Below are positions 35,852 through 50,752 of a stretch of 64,000 nucleotides of DNA, in pieces. The DNA is taken from assembly GCA_026182355.1 (NCBI GenBank), contig JAPFBL010000049.1, positions 1,736,001 through 1,800,000 of the forward strand. The letters are read 5' to 3'. How positions within the stretch are numbered: position 1 is the stretch's first letter; each line of letters opens with the position of its first letter. Under the pieces are notes generated by a model that worked only from the letters and a program-made list of their open reading frames with translations, was not told the origin of the DNA and ran no database searches. The translations under genes were made by a program, and so were the position numbers. Origin of the DNA: Hermatobates lingyangjiaoensis. Its lineage: Eukaryota; Arthropoda; Insecta; Hemiptera; Hermatobatidae.

Positions 35852-35906
35852 CTGGCTATATAACCATTTTTCTACTGTCAACACTTCCAGAATTTTATGA
35901 GAAGAA
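35852..35906 (-). CDS. Candidate 55-nt internal exon
   Basis: On the minus strand a pyrimidine-rich tract and GGGTTGCAG precede 55 nt that end in CCAG followed by GTAAGA, a strong donor. One frame is fully open (SSHKILEVLTVEKWLYSQ). No neighbouring exon was found and a short open segment can arise by chance, so this is only a candidate. Confidence 0.2.
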
Positions 35907-38871
<2,965 letters not shown>

Positions 38872-39181
38872 CAATCTACAAAATGATGTTCAAAACAAAT
38901 AGGTAACGATTTTTATCATCACGAAATTGTATGAAAATATGTGTATTTTCCTCTCCAAGAAAGGAAAATAATATTACAATTTAAGTATGTAAAAAGTGAT
39001 TACTCTACTTGATTGAATTGAAATCCAATTCTTTGTATTCTCTTCACGTCTTCCAATGAAGTCATATCGACAATACACCAAATAATAAATAATTCATGAA
39101 CAGAGCTATCTTCTCAAAAGAAGAATCTCTGTTTTATCAGCATCGGTAAATATCTGTAAGTTATTCACTATAAGTTATAGA

Positions 39182-40100
39182 AGTTATTCACTCTAAGTAA
39201 AGTATAGTGAACGTGACAAAATTTGATCTTGAGATTTTATTGCGTTCACAGAAAAACATTATTTGAAGTTCCCAAAGTCGTGTGTGCGCATGTATGTGTG
39301 TGAGTGTGTGTGTGGGTGAGTGAGTGAGTATCCAAAAGACTAAAAGACTGTGTATACGCTACAGTACACAATATTTGATGGATACATTAATTTTTAATGA
39401 CTCATGAGCCTCATAATAGTATATTATAAGTTTATTTCACATAGTATCCCATAGTTTGGGAACAATTATGCATTATGGGAAAGTTACTCATTTAGTCAAA
39501 ATCTGTTTTAAGAGGACATTTTTTTCACATTAACTACTAATTAGTTGAAGCTTAACTATTTAACTAATTGAGTTATGAATCTTGGCAATATCTTCGAAGC
39601 TACAAAAGCAATTACTACATTTTAAAATAACAGAAAATATTTTTTTTCTATAAAATGTAAAAAATGTTGACTTACCTTTCAATGTGAAAGCTTCTGAGGA
39701 AATATGGTAGAATCTATTCTGCTTTACAGATCAAAATGAAATTACACCTATGAATAGAGCATTACGTGGGAAATGATTTGAGATAAATCTTTTCAAAATT
39801 ACATGAACCAAAAAGGCGTTAAGGTCAATTTTATGTTTCCAGAAATGTTTTTTTTTACGCTAAACAGGTTGTTAAAGATCAATGAAATTTAGCCCAAATA
39901 ATTAACAAAAAAATAGCTGTACTAAAAAAAATTCGTGAAATTTTAGTTACTGTAAAAAGCAATAAAGCTACTAAAACTAAGCATTCATCCTGGACTAATA
40001 GATTACCTTCTAAAATAATTGGATTTGTTTACATTTATTTACAATGTTTATATTGACTTAGAAGTTTTTTAACTAAATTGACTGATTATGATTAGAGGTT
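39182..40100 (+). mobile_element. Family A repeat (copy A7), diverged 5' half
   Basis: Begins CTAAGTAAAGTATAGTGAACG, then CTTGAGATTTTATTGCG, a GTGTGTGTGGGTGAG stretch, ATCCAAAAG and GTTTGGGAACAATTATGCAT. It fades out near 40100, before the family's second half. It is the most diverged of the long copies. Confidence 0.6.
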
Positions 40101-42929
40101 TAATAAAAAAATTGAAACGATTGAACGACTTAATACTTTTTTTAATACTCTAAAGAAACTAATAAAATAGAGAAGTCAACCAACAATCATCAAATAAAGA
40201 TTAAACAATGATATATTTGTAAAACACATTCATCTTGCTGCAGAACCAAAATTTGCAGCTGAATGAACAAGTAGCCGTATATATCTAATGGCACATTCAG
40301 GCACACATATAATGATTCATCAAGTACCTGAAGACTATGTGTTAAACTGACATTTATAAACCGAAGTAAAAATTAAATATTTCATTTCAATATACAAACA
40401 CACATAAAATGTCACACAAACTTTAAAAAATCTCAACATAACTTTCTTGAATTTGCATGGTTCTATATTTACAATATTTGACTGAATTTACAATATTACT
40501 TCGTTTACAGGAAAAACTGATTCGTTTATAATATAAAATTTACAACTTATTTTTCTTTTCTTCCCTTGTTATTTACCTGCAGTAGAATTTTCTTCAAGAT
40601 CAGTAGTATGTTGTTTAATTTACCAATTAAATCTTATTATAACGTAAGACTGTTATAATACTGTTATTTACTTTTTTACATAAGAGCGTTGATAGATCAT
40701 TTATTAAAAAAACAATAAAACACAAGATCGAGGGGGGGGGAATCAGAATAGCATGATATTTACATTTATTGAACAGAATAAATGTCTTCCGAAGGCATGT
40801 GACACCTTACAGGCACTGGAAAAAATTGTATTTTATTCAAGAAAAGAACAAAGTTATTTTCTATTATCTTGTGAACATAATCAATCACTATTTTTACATG
40901 CAAATAGAAAACTATGTAGGACTTCTACATTTTTTTTTTTTAAAAAAATAAGTTCTTTCTATAAGTTCTATTAAAACTTAATAGAACCTCTGCCATAGAA
41001 GATAGTTAAGTTACTCTGTTACATTGTAAGTGCAATATTCCATTCAATACTCTATTATAGAACGATAATCTATGATACGTCCTTGTCTAAAAGCCAATTT
41101 ACTGTCCTATTTTGTTGATAGCAGTAAATTAAAACAAAACTTCTATGTAATAATTAGTTAAGAAACTTACTTATTTTGAAGTTTTACTTATATAGTTTAT
41201 TTTTACCTTCATAAAAGTCACCTTGCAGATAAATTATTAGATTTCAAAAAAAATCAGTAACGCTTTAAAAAATACAAAACCAATTTTACTGTCGCGTACC
41301 ATGGGTAATTACTTAGGGCTGAAAGTTCGGCAAACTTTATAAATTAAATTGTCAAAAAAATTTCACTACCTTTAAGAAAAAAGTTTAAACTTTCCCAAGG
41401 GAAACTTACCACATTATTTGTATCCCAATTCCATTCATTACCTTATCCGATTTATAAATAATCAAGTTACTTTTTTTATAGACAATTCTAATTTGATGGT
41501 TAATTTTAAAAACCAATATCTTTAAAACCATAATTTCTCTAAATTTGCTATAATCTGTTACTTTTTTATGCTTTTTTGTATCAAAAGTTTTTAAATTTAA
41601 TATGTATACTATTATCTGTTTTTTTTTTAATGTAGTAATAAATATAGCTTGTGGAACATTGCATACAGTCAGGAGTGTGAGTCCAATTAATGCATTAGTA
41701 TATAAATATAATAATAACGATTTTATACACAAATTGAATTTGTATTAAATTGCACATTTACAATTTTAGGAAGAGTAGAGAAGTGTTGGAGGTGCTGATA
41801 GTAGGTTCTAGAGCGTAGGTTCCTTTATTTAATATTGAGTGTTCTAAAGATTCAGTGATGATTAATCGCATTTATGTGCGTACCTCACCTTTTTTTTTTA
41901 TATGATAATAGAATGATTAAATTAAATTGATACAGTAAAAATGGTAAAATACACTACAAGACAAATGGTAATTAGTAGTAAAATAATCTATATTTTTTCT
42001 CAAATTGTTAAGTTATAACTGGTTGAAGATCAGGTTCTATCAATATTCGAAACTTTATGCTTCCTTTTTACGTGTTTTACCTTGCCAGGGTAGGTATACT
42101 GTCTTTGGTTATTGGTTAATTATAAACTAAATAAATAAATAATTAATGGTTATTAAATAATTATGGTTAACGCAGACTATGAAAGAATAACAGTAACAAT
42201 AAAAATTGTTAAAACAAAAGGATTTGTAAATTGAGTGTTAAATGCAAACCAAAATACGCTTATATACTTGCTATTCTACCTGACGTTGTTCGGATAGATT
42301 AGTTTTATACCTTACCATGTTAAATGTAACATGTTGCATAATGAATGTTTTGTTGACTTATTTCAAATAAAATATCTGAATGCTTAAGTTATTATTGTTT
42401 AAACGAAGTCAGTTTTGTATTGTCTATCTTTCAGTAAGACAGATCTTATCTTGATCTGTTTGATAATCACTTTTACTTGATATCCTCACACTATTTACTA
42501 CTACCTAATTTATTTAACTTTAGATATGTTATGAATTCTATTTTTATGTTTAAATTTTATTTATATTGGAAATGTTATTTTTATTCCTAATAGACCACAG
42601 TTTCCCAATAACTCTCCTTTTTGGAAGTGTTGTTGTTTTGTTTGTGTTGTATTAATATTCATGTAATATCATTTTTTTCTCCAAAGTAGTACCCTGACTT
42701 AGAGGGAGTTTATTGCAATATTTTCACAAGTTCTACTTTTTATATTTCATGGGTATAATATTGATATATTGTTATTGATTCCATTACTATTAAAGTAAAT
42801 TAAAATACATATTTATAATATATTAATTACACTATATTATATGACATCTATGGTATTTAAGAATTTGTTAAAACTATGAAATAAATTTGTTAACAGTTCA
42901 GTTTTGCTTCGTGGCCGGTGTAATCCTTG
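40101..42929. other. 2.8 kb with no gene recognised
   Basis: AT-rich. The longest frame (41406-41732, minus) is low-complexity K/I/L and lacks coding character. A G9 run is at 40732-40740. Confidence 0.4.
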
Positions 42930-42975
42930 TAATATTGTAGTTTTCCGAAGATGGTGTCTTCAAATTGAGGAGAGT

Positions 42976-43248
42976 TCAATGGAAGAGAAGGTGACCCGGA
43001 GTTTGGACACAGATTGTCACAATTACATAAAGCTGTGAGTCATCAATTTTAAAGTGATTGAAGTAACTTTTAAATTTACCATATCCGGTGAGAAACATAG
43101 TTAATTGGTAGTTGCTCAAATCAAGGTGTTTATTTGATAATCTGCTTATCAAAAGATTTTGTGTAGCAAAATATTGCTTGGTGTGAGATACGTTTAGAGT
43201 TGCTATCCATTCCTCTTTCCACACCCGTAACGATCCTATTTCTGCCAA
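42976..43248 (-). pseudogene. LINE ORF2 C-terminal tail
   Basis: A 90-residue frame with WKEEWIA, LSNYQLTMFLTGYGKFKSYF, then IDDSQLYVIVTICVQTPGHL and LFH. The 'LTGHG.F..Y..R' and 'D...H.LF.C' patterns are found after RNase H in R1/LOA-type ORF2. The tail zinc cysteines are mostly lost. Confidence 0.75.
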
Positions 43249-43287
43249 CTTCTCTGCATATGACTTTGGAAACTGATCGTAGAAGAT

Positions 43288-43710
43288 CTATAGAGATTCC
43301 TCTGTTGAAGCTATTTTTGCTAGCACATCTGCTCCTTCGTTTCCTTCAATGCCAGCATGTGCTTTGACCCATCTGATTGAGAATATCCACTCACCTACAT
43401 CCGACATGTCAATCAATATTTTCCTACTTAGCTCAACTAAAGGATAATGTACCTTGCTATAATTGATCTTATCTATCGAAATCCTGCTGTCCGTGTGAAT
43501 TATAAATGTCTTGTCAGTAATATGTGAACTACTATTTTGCAACCATTCCAGGGCTTTCCATACAGTCATTAATTCTGCTTGATTATTTGAACAGTAGCCT
43601 GCAAGCTTGAACTTAACATCAAATATTTTATCTTTTCCTTTATATATTAATATTGCACAGCCAACATTATCGTTTTCTCTACTACTGGCAGTGTAAATAT
43701 TCCACATCAC
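43288..43710 (-). pseudogene. LINE RNase H domain
   Basis: A 140-residue open frame. It contains YTASSRENDNVGCAILIY (strand 1 region), NNQAELMTVWKALEWL (the conserved Glu of helix 1), IIHTDSRISIDKI (the conserved Asp) and IRWVKAHAGIEGNEGADVLA (the conserved His and final Asp). The first Asp, normally 'YTDGS', is replaced by YTASS, so the catalytic set DEDD is incomplete. It is the best preserved part of the element and could have been scored as a gene, but it lies between RT and the tail of a LINE. Confidence 0.85.
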
Positions 43711-43798
43711 ATCAGTATCAAATGCACAATCTCAAAAATAGTTTGTACTGACACTTACTTTAGCAGGATGTGACCATTCTGAATAATGAACTGGTTTA

Positions 43799-45246
43799 TC
43801 ATATAAGAGAGGATCCAGATTTAATTTTATTTAATTTTGAAGGTCGACCCATTACTGTATTTAGAGCATCAGTTTTTTGTGATACCAATTGGATAATGGG
43901 CATTTCTCCAGACACAATGCAAGATGTTTCGCAGGATATGGGCCGGAAACATTTTAATATCCTTAACAGCATCAGCCTTTGCACCCTTTGAAATTTTCGT
44001 TGGTTGTATTTATGTCTTAAGGTAAACTTGTGATCCTTAGGTAAGAAATTTGACTATTGCTCCTTTATATATGATCTTTAATGCATCAATATGAACTCCA
44101 TAATAGATTTTGGTATATCTTGACTAAAAACTAATTAACTTAACTGTTTTTTTTTGTGATAGTACCTATGTGGCAGTTCCAATTCATTTTTGAATCAAAT
44201 GTGATACCAAAGTATTTGAGTTCACGTACAAATTCTAGTTTTTTATCTCCCAAGGATAGATCAAATGTTGGTATATTTCATTTCCGTGAAATTAAGAGGA
44301 GTTTTGTCTTTTCAGCGTTAAAGTAGGTTTTCTAACTTTTGACCATTCACTAATTTTTCCAAGTTCTTTCCTAGCTATTTCCATCAGTTCTGTTTCATTC
44401 TTAGAAGCTTTCACCACAAGTAGGTCGTCTGCAAATGCTATCGTTTTTGTATACCTTTAGAAGGGTAGTTTGAAAAGTGAATCGTATTGAATTTTCCAAA
44501 AATCTGGTCCACAGCATGAGCCTTGAGGACATCCCATAGTAACTTGTTTATGCATTTTTTTATTGACAGTACTCAGGGTAGCTCTTCTGACTATAAGGAA
44601 ACTTTTTGTTAGACAATAGAAGTTCTAGGGCATTGAGATTCATATAATGTTGTAAAAATGTCTGGCCACAACGCCACATTAAAAGCTCCAGCAACGTCCA
44701 AGGGTTAAGGCATGTTATCATTTTTTTGTTCATATTACTTTCTATGCAATCTTTAACTTCTAAGACATCATTGATGGTACTTGTTTGTCTTCGGAACCAA
44801 AATTGTCTGTGATGTAAATATTTGTTTTTGTTTAAGTGGCACATAATTCTGTTTATCTGGAGCTTATCTAGAACTTTAGCACTAACTGAAAGCAGGCTTA
44901 TAGATATTTGGAATCCTTATTGAACAGTTCTTTTCCTAGTTTGATTATTGGTATTATATTTGAGTTTTTCCAGATCTGTGGGAATACTCTCTGAAGAATT
45001 TCATTGCTAATTAATTTTCAGACTATCAACAATATTCATTACTTCTAGTATGCTAAACTTGACGTCATTTAAGGAATTTAGTACCCTTAGTATGTAATTT
45101 CTCATTTCCATATGAAGTTGTGTATTGTCAGAGGAACAATCATCCGGTGTAAACGCATCCAACATAACCTGTAATGTTTCATCTCTAGATTTGGTAAAGA
45201 TACCATCATTTTTCTCAATAGTTTGGAGTAACATGGGAGCTTTCAA
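43799..45246 (-). pseudogene. LINE reverse transcriptase and linker
   Basis: From the 5' side: GIFTKSRDETLQVMLDAFTP (45246-45007), the pre-RT linker. Then HHRQFWFRRQTSTINDVLEV (near 44800, the 'QFGFR...ST' motif). Then a frame-shifted form of 'LDVAGAFN' (near 44690). Then AFADDLLVVKASKNETELM (44424-44438 encodes AFADD, the catalytic motif, intact), then YFGITFDSKMNWN. Last comes ILKCFRPISCETSCIVSGEM (43984-43799), the thumb 'YRT.S..A..V..G..P'. At least four frameshifts or stops interrupt it. Confidence 0.8.
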
Positions 45247-46049
45247 TTTATCTGTTGAGACTTTATAAATATAGATCCAGGGACTCTTAGCATCTGGTCA
45301 ATTATAAAACTACTTCCAAACATTCAGATTTTATTTTTTGATAGTTTCTCCATATTTCTTCTTGATTTCAAAATATTCCAATCGACGCTGTCTTTTTAAA
45401 GTACTATCATTGTATGTCCTCTGAAACCTTCTCCTTGTAGAGATAACTTTCTTTCTTAATTCTTGTAGCTCTGCTGTCTACCATGGTACAGACTGTAAAC
45501 GAAGTATTTCGTTTACTATTTTTATTTTTTAATTTTATAGTTTGCTTGCAAGTTTTAACAATGACATCTGTGTGAATAGCTACAGCTTTTTCTAGATTTT
45601 TTACTGATTTTATCCAAAGAAAAATTTAAGTACCCAGTTCAAAAAATCTCGTCATTTAATAATTTAGAAAAGTTTTGTTTCAGCTTCTCATCAGATACAT
45701 TCCAATTGGTCGCAGTTGTTTGAAAAACAAATAGATCAACATTACCTTCATTTTTCTGCTTTTCTAACTTGATAGTGAAATTTAAGAATTTATGGTCAGA
45801 ACAACTTTCTTCACAACTGTTAATCTAATTTTCAATAAATGTCAACATTTGTCTGTTCACTATAGTTATATTAATGTTGCTTTCTACTCTACTGGTTTCA
45901 AAAGTGAGTAGTCCGTCTTTTTCATTTAATACGTATAGGTTATTAGAAGCAAAAAAAGTTTCAATAGTCTTCCTCTTTCGTTAATAAGTACATCATACCA
46001 ACTTTCTGAACGGCCATTACAATCGACTGATACCAAACCTTTTTTGATT

Positions 46050-46331
46050 TCAAGCAAAACTAATTATCTTTTCCATTTTATTTATGTCGTCATCAATATT
46101 TCTAAATATGTCAAAATACATGCTGACCAGAATTAGACCAAAACCTTTGTGGTGGATTTCAAAAACCAGATTGTCCTCATCAGAGGTATGTGTGATTAAT
46201 GTATAATCAATGTCATTTCCATTTATTATAATTACAACTCTTTTTATTATCTTGCCTGCATATAGTACTTTGAAGGTTTTTATAAAGAGACTATTGTATT
46301 TTACTAACATATGATTCTTGAAGGAGAACAA
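46050..46331 (-). pseudogene. LINE apurinic-like endonuclease domain
   Basis: A 93-residue frame: YAGKIIKRVVIIINGND, then VFEIHHKGFGLILVSMYFDI and IDDDINKMEKI. It matches the middle of the R1-type endonuclease ('A.IV......V...... I.L.S.YFD....I...I..I'). The N-terminal catalytic part and the 'G.D.NA.' and 'SDH' motifs are outside this frame or lost. Confidence 0.7.
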
Positions 46332-46560
46332 TGGCTACCCTTTTTTTCCTAAAATATTGATTTGGTTGAAAACTGTCTTTTTAGATTTGTGCAAATTAAT
46401 TTGTAGGCAGATTGTTTTGTTTTGAATGAAATCAGTTTGATATCTCCTGTTGGGTTTAGTCGCCATATTCAATGCTTTCTTTTTTTCTATTTATAAGCAT
46501 GCTCATGCGAGGACATAGTTTCTTTAAGGCAGTAGGATTTACCTCAACTTTTTTATCCGT

Positions 46561-46740
46561 AGAGACCTATCTGTTTAGTGCAATGCAGTTGGCACACTTC
46601 TGCTCCGTCTCACCACCTTTGCAGTCCTTCATTAAGTTCATCCTGCACATATAAGGCAAGCAAGCTCTCCTTTACAGTCTTTGGCCTGGTGGTTACGAGT
46701 ATATTTGCTGCATTTGAAACACTGTGTTATGCTGATGTGA
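46561..46740 (-). pseudogene. LINE ORF1 (gag-like) zinc knuckles
   Basis: The minus strand reads QCFKCSKYTRNHQAKDCKGE, then ACLICAG, then, after a stop and frameshift, KDCKGGETEQKCANCIALN. Three CxxC-type knuckles in succession are characteristic of R1-group ORF1. The first has two extra residues before its His. Confidence 0.8.
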
Positions 46741-46961
46741 TCACTGACACCACAGATGTTAAAATGTAGCTTTAATCATGTGGATATGAGTTTCATCCTG
46801 AGTATCGGATCCACTTCTATAAGTAAGGCTTTTTTCCTTATTTATTGGTTCGACAGTTAATTATACGAATTTTGTTATCTGAAGTAACGATGTCATCACT
46901 TTGGTCCTTGAGAGCATCTGCATTTTCATAATGGAATTCTGGTAACGACATGAATGAAATA

Positions 46962-47706
46962 CAGGGTGGTCCAAAATGATCTGACACATTTATAGGCTTA
47001 ATAAAAGCCAAACATAATAAATCATTTGAAAAAAACTTTTATTTTCTGAATGTACATATAATGTCATTTTATTTATACCAAAATTTATTTATATATTTGA
47101 TAAGCTTTTTTTATTTATTTTCAAAATATCCTTATGAACTGGAACGGCGAGCATCGTGCATTCATTGTTGAAACATTTTTCGAAAACAACGAATCGATAA
47201 CATCAACACAACGAGCATTCCGTTTGCACTTTAAGCTCAAAAGACATGACCCTCCCTCCACCCACTCGTAACACAATTTTATTATGGGTTGCAAAACTTT
47301 AGAATAAGTGGATCAACATTAAAAAGAAATCACCAGGCCGCCCAAGGTCTGCCTTGATTAAGGTTGATCCACTTATTCTAAAGTTTTGCAAACTCAAAAT
47401 AAAATTGTGTTACGAGTGAGTGGAGGGTCATGTCTTTTGAGCTTAAAGTGCAAACGGAATGCTCGTTGTGTTGATGTTATCGAAAAATGTTTCAACAATG
47501 AATGCGCGATGCTCGCCGTTCCAGTTCATAAGGATAGTTTGAAAATAAATAAAAAAAGCTTATCAAATATATAAATACATTTTGGCATAAATAAAATAAA
47601 ATGGCATTATATGTACATTCAGAAAATAAAAGTTTTTTTCAAATGATTTATTATGTTTGGCTTTTATTAAGCCTACAAATGTGTCAGATCATTTTGGACC
47701 ACCCTG
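46962..47706. mobile_element. Palindromic DNA transposon with duplicated transposase N-terminus
   Basis: The element begins CAGGGTGGTCCAAAATGATC and ends with its reverse complement. It is flanked by TA at 46960-46961 and 47707-47708. Arms 46962-47317 and 47363-47706 are reverse complements over their whole length with scattered differences. The 45-nt loop still encodes KKKSPGRPRSAL of the transposase. The copy looks like one transposon end plus the first 90 or so codons, duplicated head to head. It is inserted in the R1-like LINE. Confidence 0.85.
47134..47271 (+). pseudogene. Transposase N-terminal helix-turn-helix fragment (DUF4817-like)
   Basis: The frame begins MNWNGEHRAFIVETFFENNE, continues SITSTQRAFRLHFKLKRHD and stops after PPSTHS. 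Then, after a frameshift, come NTILLWVAKL and IKKKSPGRPRSAL in the left arm and loop. This wording (RAFIVETFF..N.S...TQRAFR..F) is the N-terminal DNA-binding region of a common insect transposase. The rest of the protein, including any catalytic core, is missing. The minus strand of the right arm holds a second, frame-broken copy. Confidence 0.75.
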
Positions 47707-47739
47707 TATAATGTAGAACACTAAACACTATTTAAAAAC

Positions 47740-47800
47740 TTTAATATGAATCACAAGCTTTCGGCTCACATTAACCATCATCAGGTAAGAACGATAAACA
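47740..47800 (-). repeat. PLE terminal repeat relic
   Basis: The minus strand reads CTGATGA, T, a GGTT/AGCC stem, GAAA, GCTTGTG. This is the same hammerhead-like layout as other PLE ends, with one extra base before stem II. No PLE coding sequence is next to it. Confidence 0.5.
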
Positions 47801-49079
47801 AAAATGGTAAACAAACAAATGATACTGTACTAAGAACGGTTAACAACTAACCAGGGATGGAAATAGCAAATATGCGGAAGGGAAAATAAGTGAAAGAGAT
47901 AGGTTCATCTCTTGCAATAAAAGCTATAACATTTGAATGAAGTTCAAAAACTAGTTAATGTGATCTCAATATCTACAGAAGTTGATACGATTACGGCACC
48001 TTGCATACCAACATTTTATGACAGTTCAAATTGTGTCAATGACTAACCTCTTGTTACCTCATGTCTTATCGATGATCATACTTCTATGAAAGTATTTCGT
48101 TGAAAGTAAATGTAAGTTTCTTTCAATATGTACTTAAAATGCTTCTCATGATATCTGCTTTGAAATAATTCTAAATAAATAAACTGCTGATATTTGACTT
48201 TTCATTAATGAGTTGCCATTAATGAAAAAAATTGCATTAATTTAAACCAGCGAGGGATTAGAATAAGTCACCCAAGCATAATATGATTTTTTATTTTCTA
48301 AATGCCTTGTTAACTGAAATATCATTTTATTATCCCTTTCAAAAAGCATCAAATTACATTCCAACATAATTTTCTTGCTAATATTTATATTAAATGTCAT
48401 GACTCATTTATTTAAACATTACATTTTTACGTATCTAAATTGCGTTACTGATTTATTCAATAATTTAAGTTTACATCTGTTATCGTTCATTTTCATTTTA
48501 TGTAAATATAATTGGAATGTTAGTTTTGCATGAAGTGATTCATTTTCCATGTTCCTATTTTATAATTTAGTTATTTTGCAGAAGTGGTTTCAATTTCACA
48601 GTAAATGTATTCATTGTAAATGTTTGTATATATATTATACGAGTATATGATTGATTTAGATAAGAAGAACGTATTACCTTTCTAGAAAGCATGGGAGGTA
48701 ATTCATATATTACATAATACTTCTGCGTTTGTATATATTTTTTAATTTTACATTGTCTGTAAAATTTACATTTTAAGATTTTAGATTAGCTCCGATTACC
48801 AGGTTAATCTTTCCTGAAAACAATATAAAAGTGGATAAGTCACACTTTTATCACAAGCAGTTGCATAAAGTTTTTCCAGCACTATATTCAAACCAGCAGT
48901 TTCCATTCAGAGACATAGAGATTCTTCTTGTTTTAAATTCGTTATCCTCGAATTAGGAGACATGTGACTTAGAATTAAATTCATACTACTGTACACAAAT
49001 CTTGTATCTGGATGTTTAAATACTAGAATTGTTATACATAAGCTGAAGATATTAGCACATGAAATTAATTTGAGCTTTA
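47801..49079. other. AT-rich sequence, nothing recognised
   Basis: No coding-like frame or shared repeat. Confidence 0.45.
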
Positions 49080-49289
49080 ATTAATTTGATTTTAAGTTAG
49101 ACATACACAAATCTACTATCAATGTTTCAACTTGCTATGTCTTATGGTGGCTGAGTTTACTTGTGACAAAATTTTGTGGACAAACCGACAGATAGACATT
49201 TTTTTTTTAATGTATGGAACGTAAAGATAACTTGATATGAGTCAGTTCTAAGCAATGCACAGAGAAAACCTTTCTTTTATTTGTATAGA
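49080..49289 (-). mobile_element. Truncated Helitron 5' end
   Basis: Closely resembles 4390-4784. Shared features are TTTTAAGTTAGACATAC, CAAATCTACTATCAATGTTT, TCTTATGGTGGCTGAGTTTA and GTCAGTTCTAAGCAATGCAC, ending with the minus-strand TCTATACAAATAAAAG terminus at 49289. The 3' part is missing. Confidence 0.75.
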
Positions 49290-50752
49290 TTATAAATATA
49301 CTTTTACGTGAAATACCTAGAACTACAACTGGAACAATATAACATATTTCTATGTATTTTACTTCTTTATAAAAGTACTGAACGAATTGTTTTCTGATTT
49401 CATATATATACGTATTCAGTTAAATCAGAATAATAATGCTAGGTATTTTGTAATTGTATTTTTTGCACAAAATATTTTATTAATTTTCCTGACTTAACCC
49501 ATTTTGTTGTACATAGTGCACAGGTCAAAAAGTAACTGAAAAAAGGTGAAGGGGCAAAAAAGGTTGTGAACCACTGCTAAAGACTATGCAGGCTTTTCAT
49601 CATTTGTGTATATTTATATCTTATTTTTAAGAATTCTCTGTTAAAATCAATTGATTAGTGTGATTATAACATTTCTGGATAAATAAAGAAATCAACTCGT
49701 TTACGTATATACCCACAAAAATAATCATTAAACATCAAACATATATTGAAGGCTCCTCAAAATAAGTAGATCTGGGAAAGTTTAAATTTATTACTTTCTT
49801 GATCAATGTGCAGGATAAGAGTAAAATTTAAGGATTCAGTGAAACACCAACCAAAAACTCATTTCTGTATTTCGATACTCATCATGAACGACAAAATGAG
49901 GTCGTAAGAAAAATGTTTTTTAAAAAAAGGTGTTATGCTTGAAAAAGAAATTCCAAGTAAAGTTTTTGTGTAAAAACATTTTGTGTAATTAAATAATAAT
50001 TATTTAATTAACTAAGAATATATACCAATTTGTTTTCTCTTAATAAATTTAGCAATTATTGTTTAAATCATTATTCTTTATAATTAATGAAATATTTGCT
50101 TCTTATGGTTTAGTTAAATTTATCGCTGGTGATCTCACAAATGTTACCTACCAGTTCAGGGGTGAACACGTTACGGCTAGGCCACCATGGTCCATGCGTA
50201 CAACGTAACAAAACGTAAAAATACAACGTAGTTCATTTGAAAAGCATAAATTGAAATGAATTTGGTGTCTTGGTGGTTGTACTGATATCTTGTTTGTTGT
50301 CTTACTGATTCAATAACAGTATGCAGTTAATGTATTTTTTATGAGACGTGTTGTTAGTAGCAGTTAAATATTGATTACCAGGAAACTAGAGCTCAAAAGA
50401 GATGTGAGTACAAGTTCTGTGGAACGGTCTCCAGAAGTATGCTCCACTTTCTACCGGTATGTGTTGTGATGTTTATTACTCTCTTACCAGGAAATCAATA
50501 GAGAATAACTGTTTCTCACACAGACACAAACACTCTTTCCAATCTTGAAACTGGGACCATATTACCAATGCGTTTCACCCAAATATATCCTCTTCCGCGA
50601 TGAATTAGTATGTAAAATTGCGTTCCCATGATAAACTGAGTCAGAAGGGGCACTACGTTTTGGTATAGAATTGTTGACAATGTTATAGTATCCTGATTTT
50701 ACTCAAGGTAACCTGTCTGCATGAGCGTCTGTTACAGTTGTAGAGGAGCATG
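49290..50752. other. Unassigned, with SINE and PLE-end relics
   Basis: 49860-49900 and 50500-50620 hold decayed PLE-end signatures (TTTCGATACTCATCATG; on the minus strand GGGTGAAACGCATTGG). A truncated SINE head lies at 50125-50196. The part at 50380-50752 is also the 3' flank of the minus-strand coding exon and could be its 3' UTR. Confidence 0.4.
50125..50196 (-). mobile_element. Truncated tRNA-SINE head
   Basis: The minus strand reads GGTGGCCTAGCCGTAACGTG and TTCACCCCTGAACTGGTAGG, similar to the first 60 nt of the SINE at 20321-20646 (A-box region and CTCTGAACTGATAGG). The B box and body are absent. Confidence 0.55.

Larger units (their letters stand above)
42930..46960 (-). mobile_element. 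R1-like non-LTR retrotransposon (LINE), degenerate
   Basis: About 4 kb on the minus strand with all expected parts in order. From high to low coordinate these are gag-like zinc knuckles (46580-46730), AP endonuclease (46050-46331), reverse transcriptase (44130-45000), RNase H (43288-43710) and a C-terminal tail (42976-43248). Every part is broken by frameshifts and stops. The combination of three CCHC knuckles, endonuclease, RT and RNase H places it with the I/R1/LOA group, and the RT wording is closest to R1. The 5' side is interrupted at 46962 by a palindromic DNA transposon. Confidence 0.85.

Noticed and set aside
41406..41732. 108-codon minus-strand frame
   Set aside because: Low-complexity K/I/L/N composition expected of AT-rich DNA, with no splice sites, motifs or repeat relationship.
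43770..43991. 73-codon plus-strand frame antisense to the LINE
   Set aside because: The minus strand of the same stretch encodes the RT thumb (ILKCFRPISCETSC), so the plus frame is a shadow.
46472..46769. Plus-strand frames of 60 and 63 codons
   Set aside because: They are antisense to the LINE zinc knuckles.
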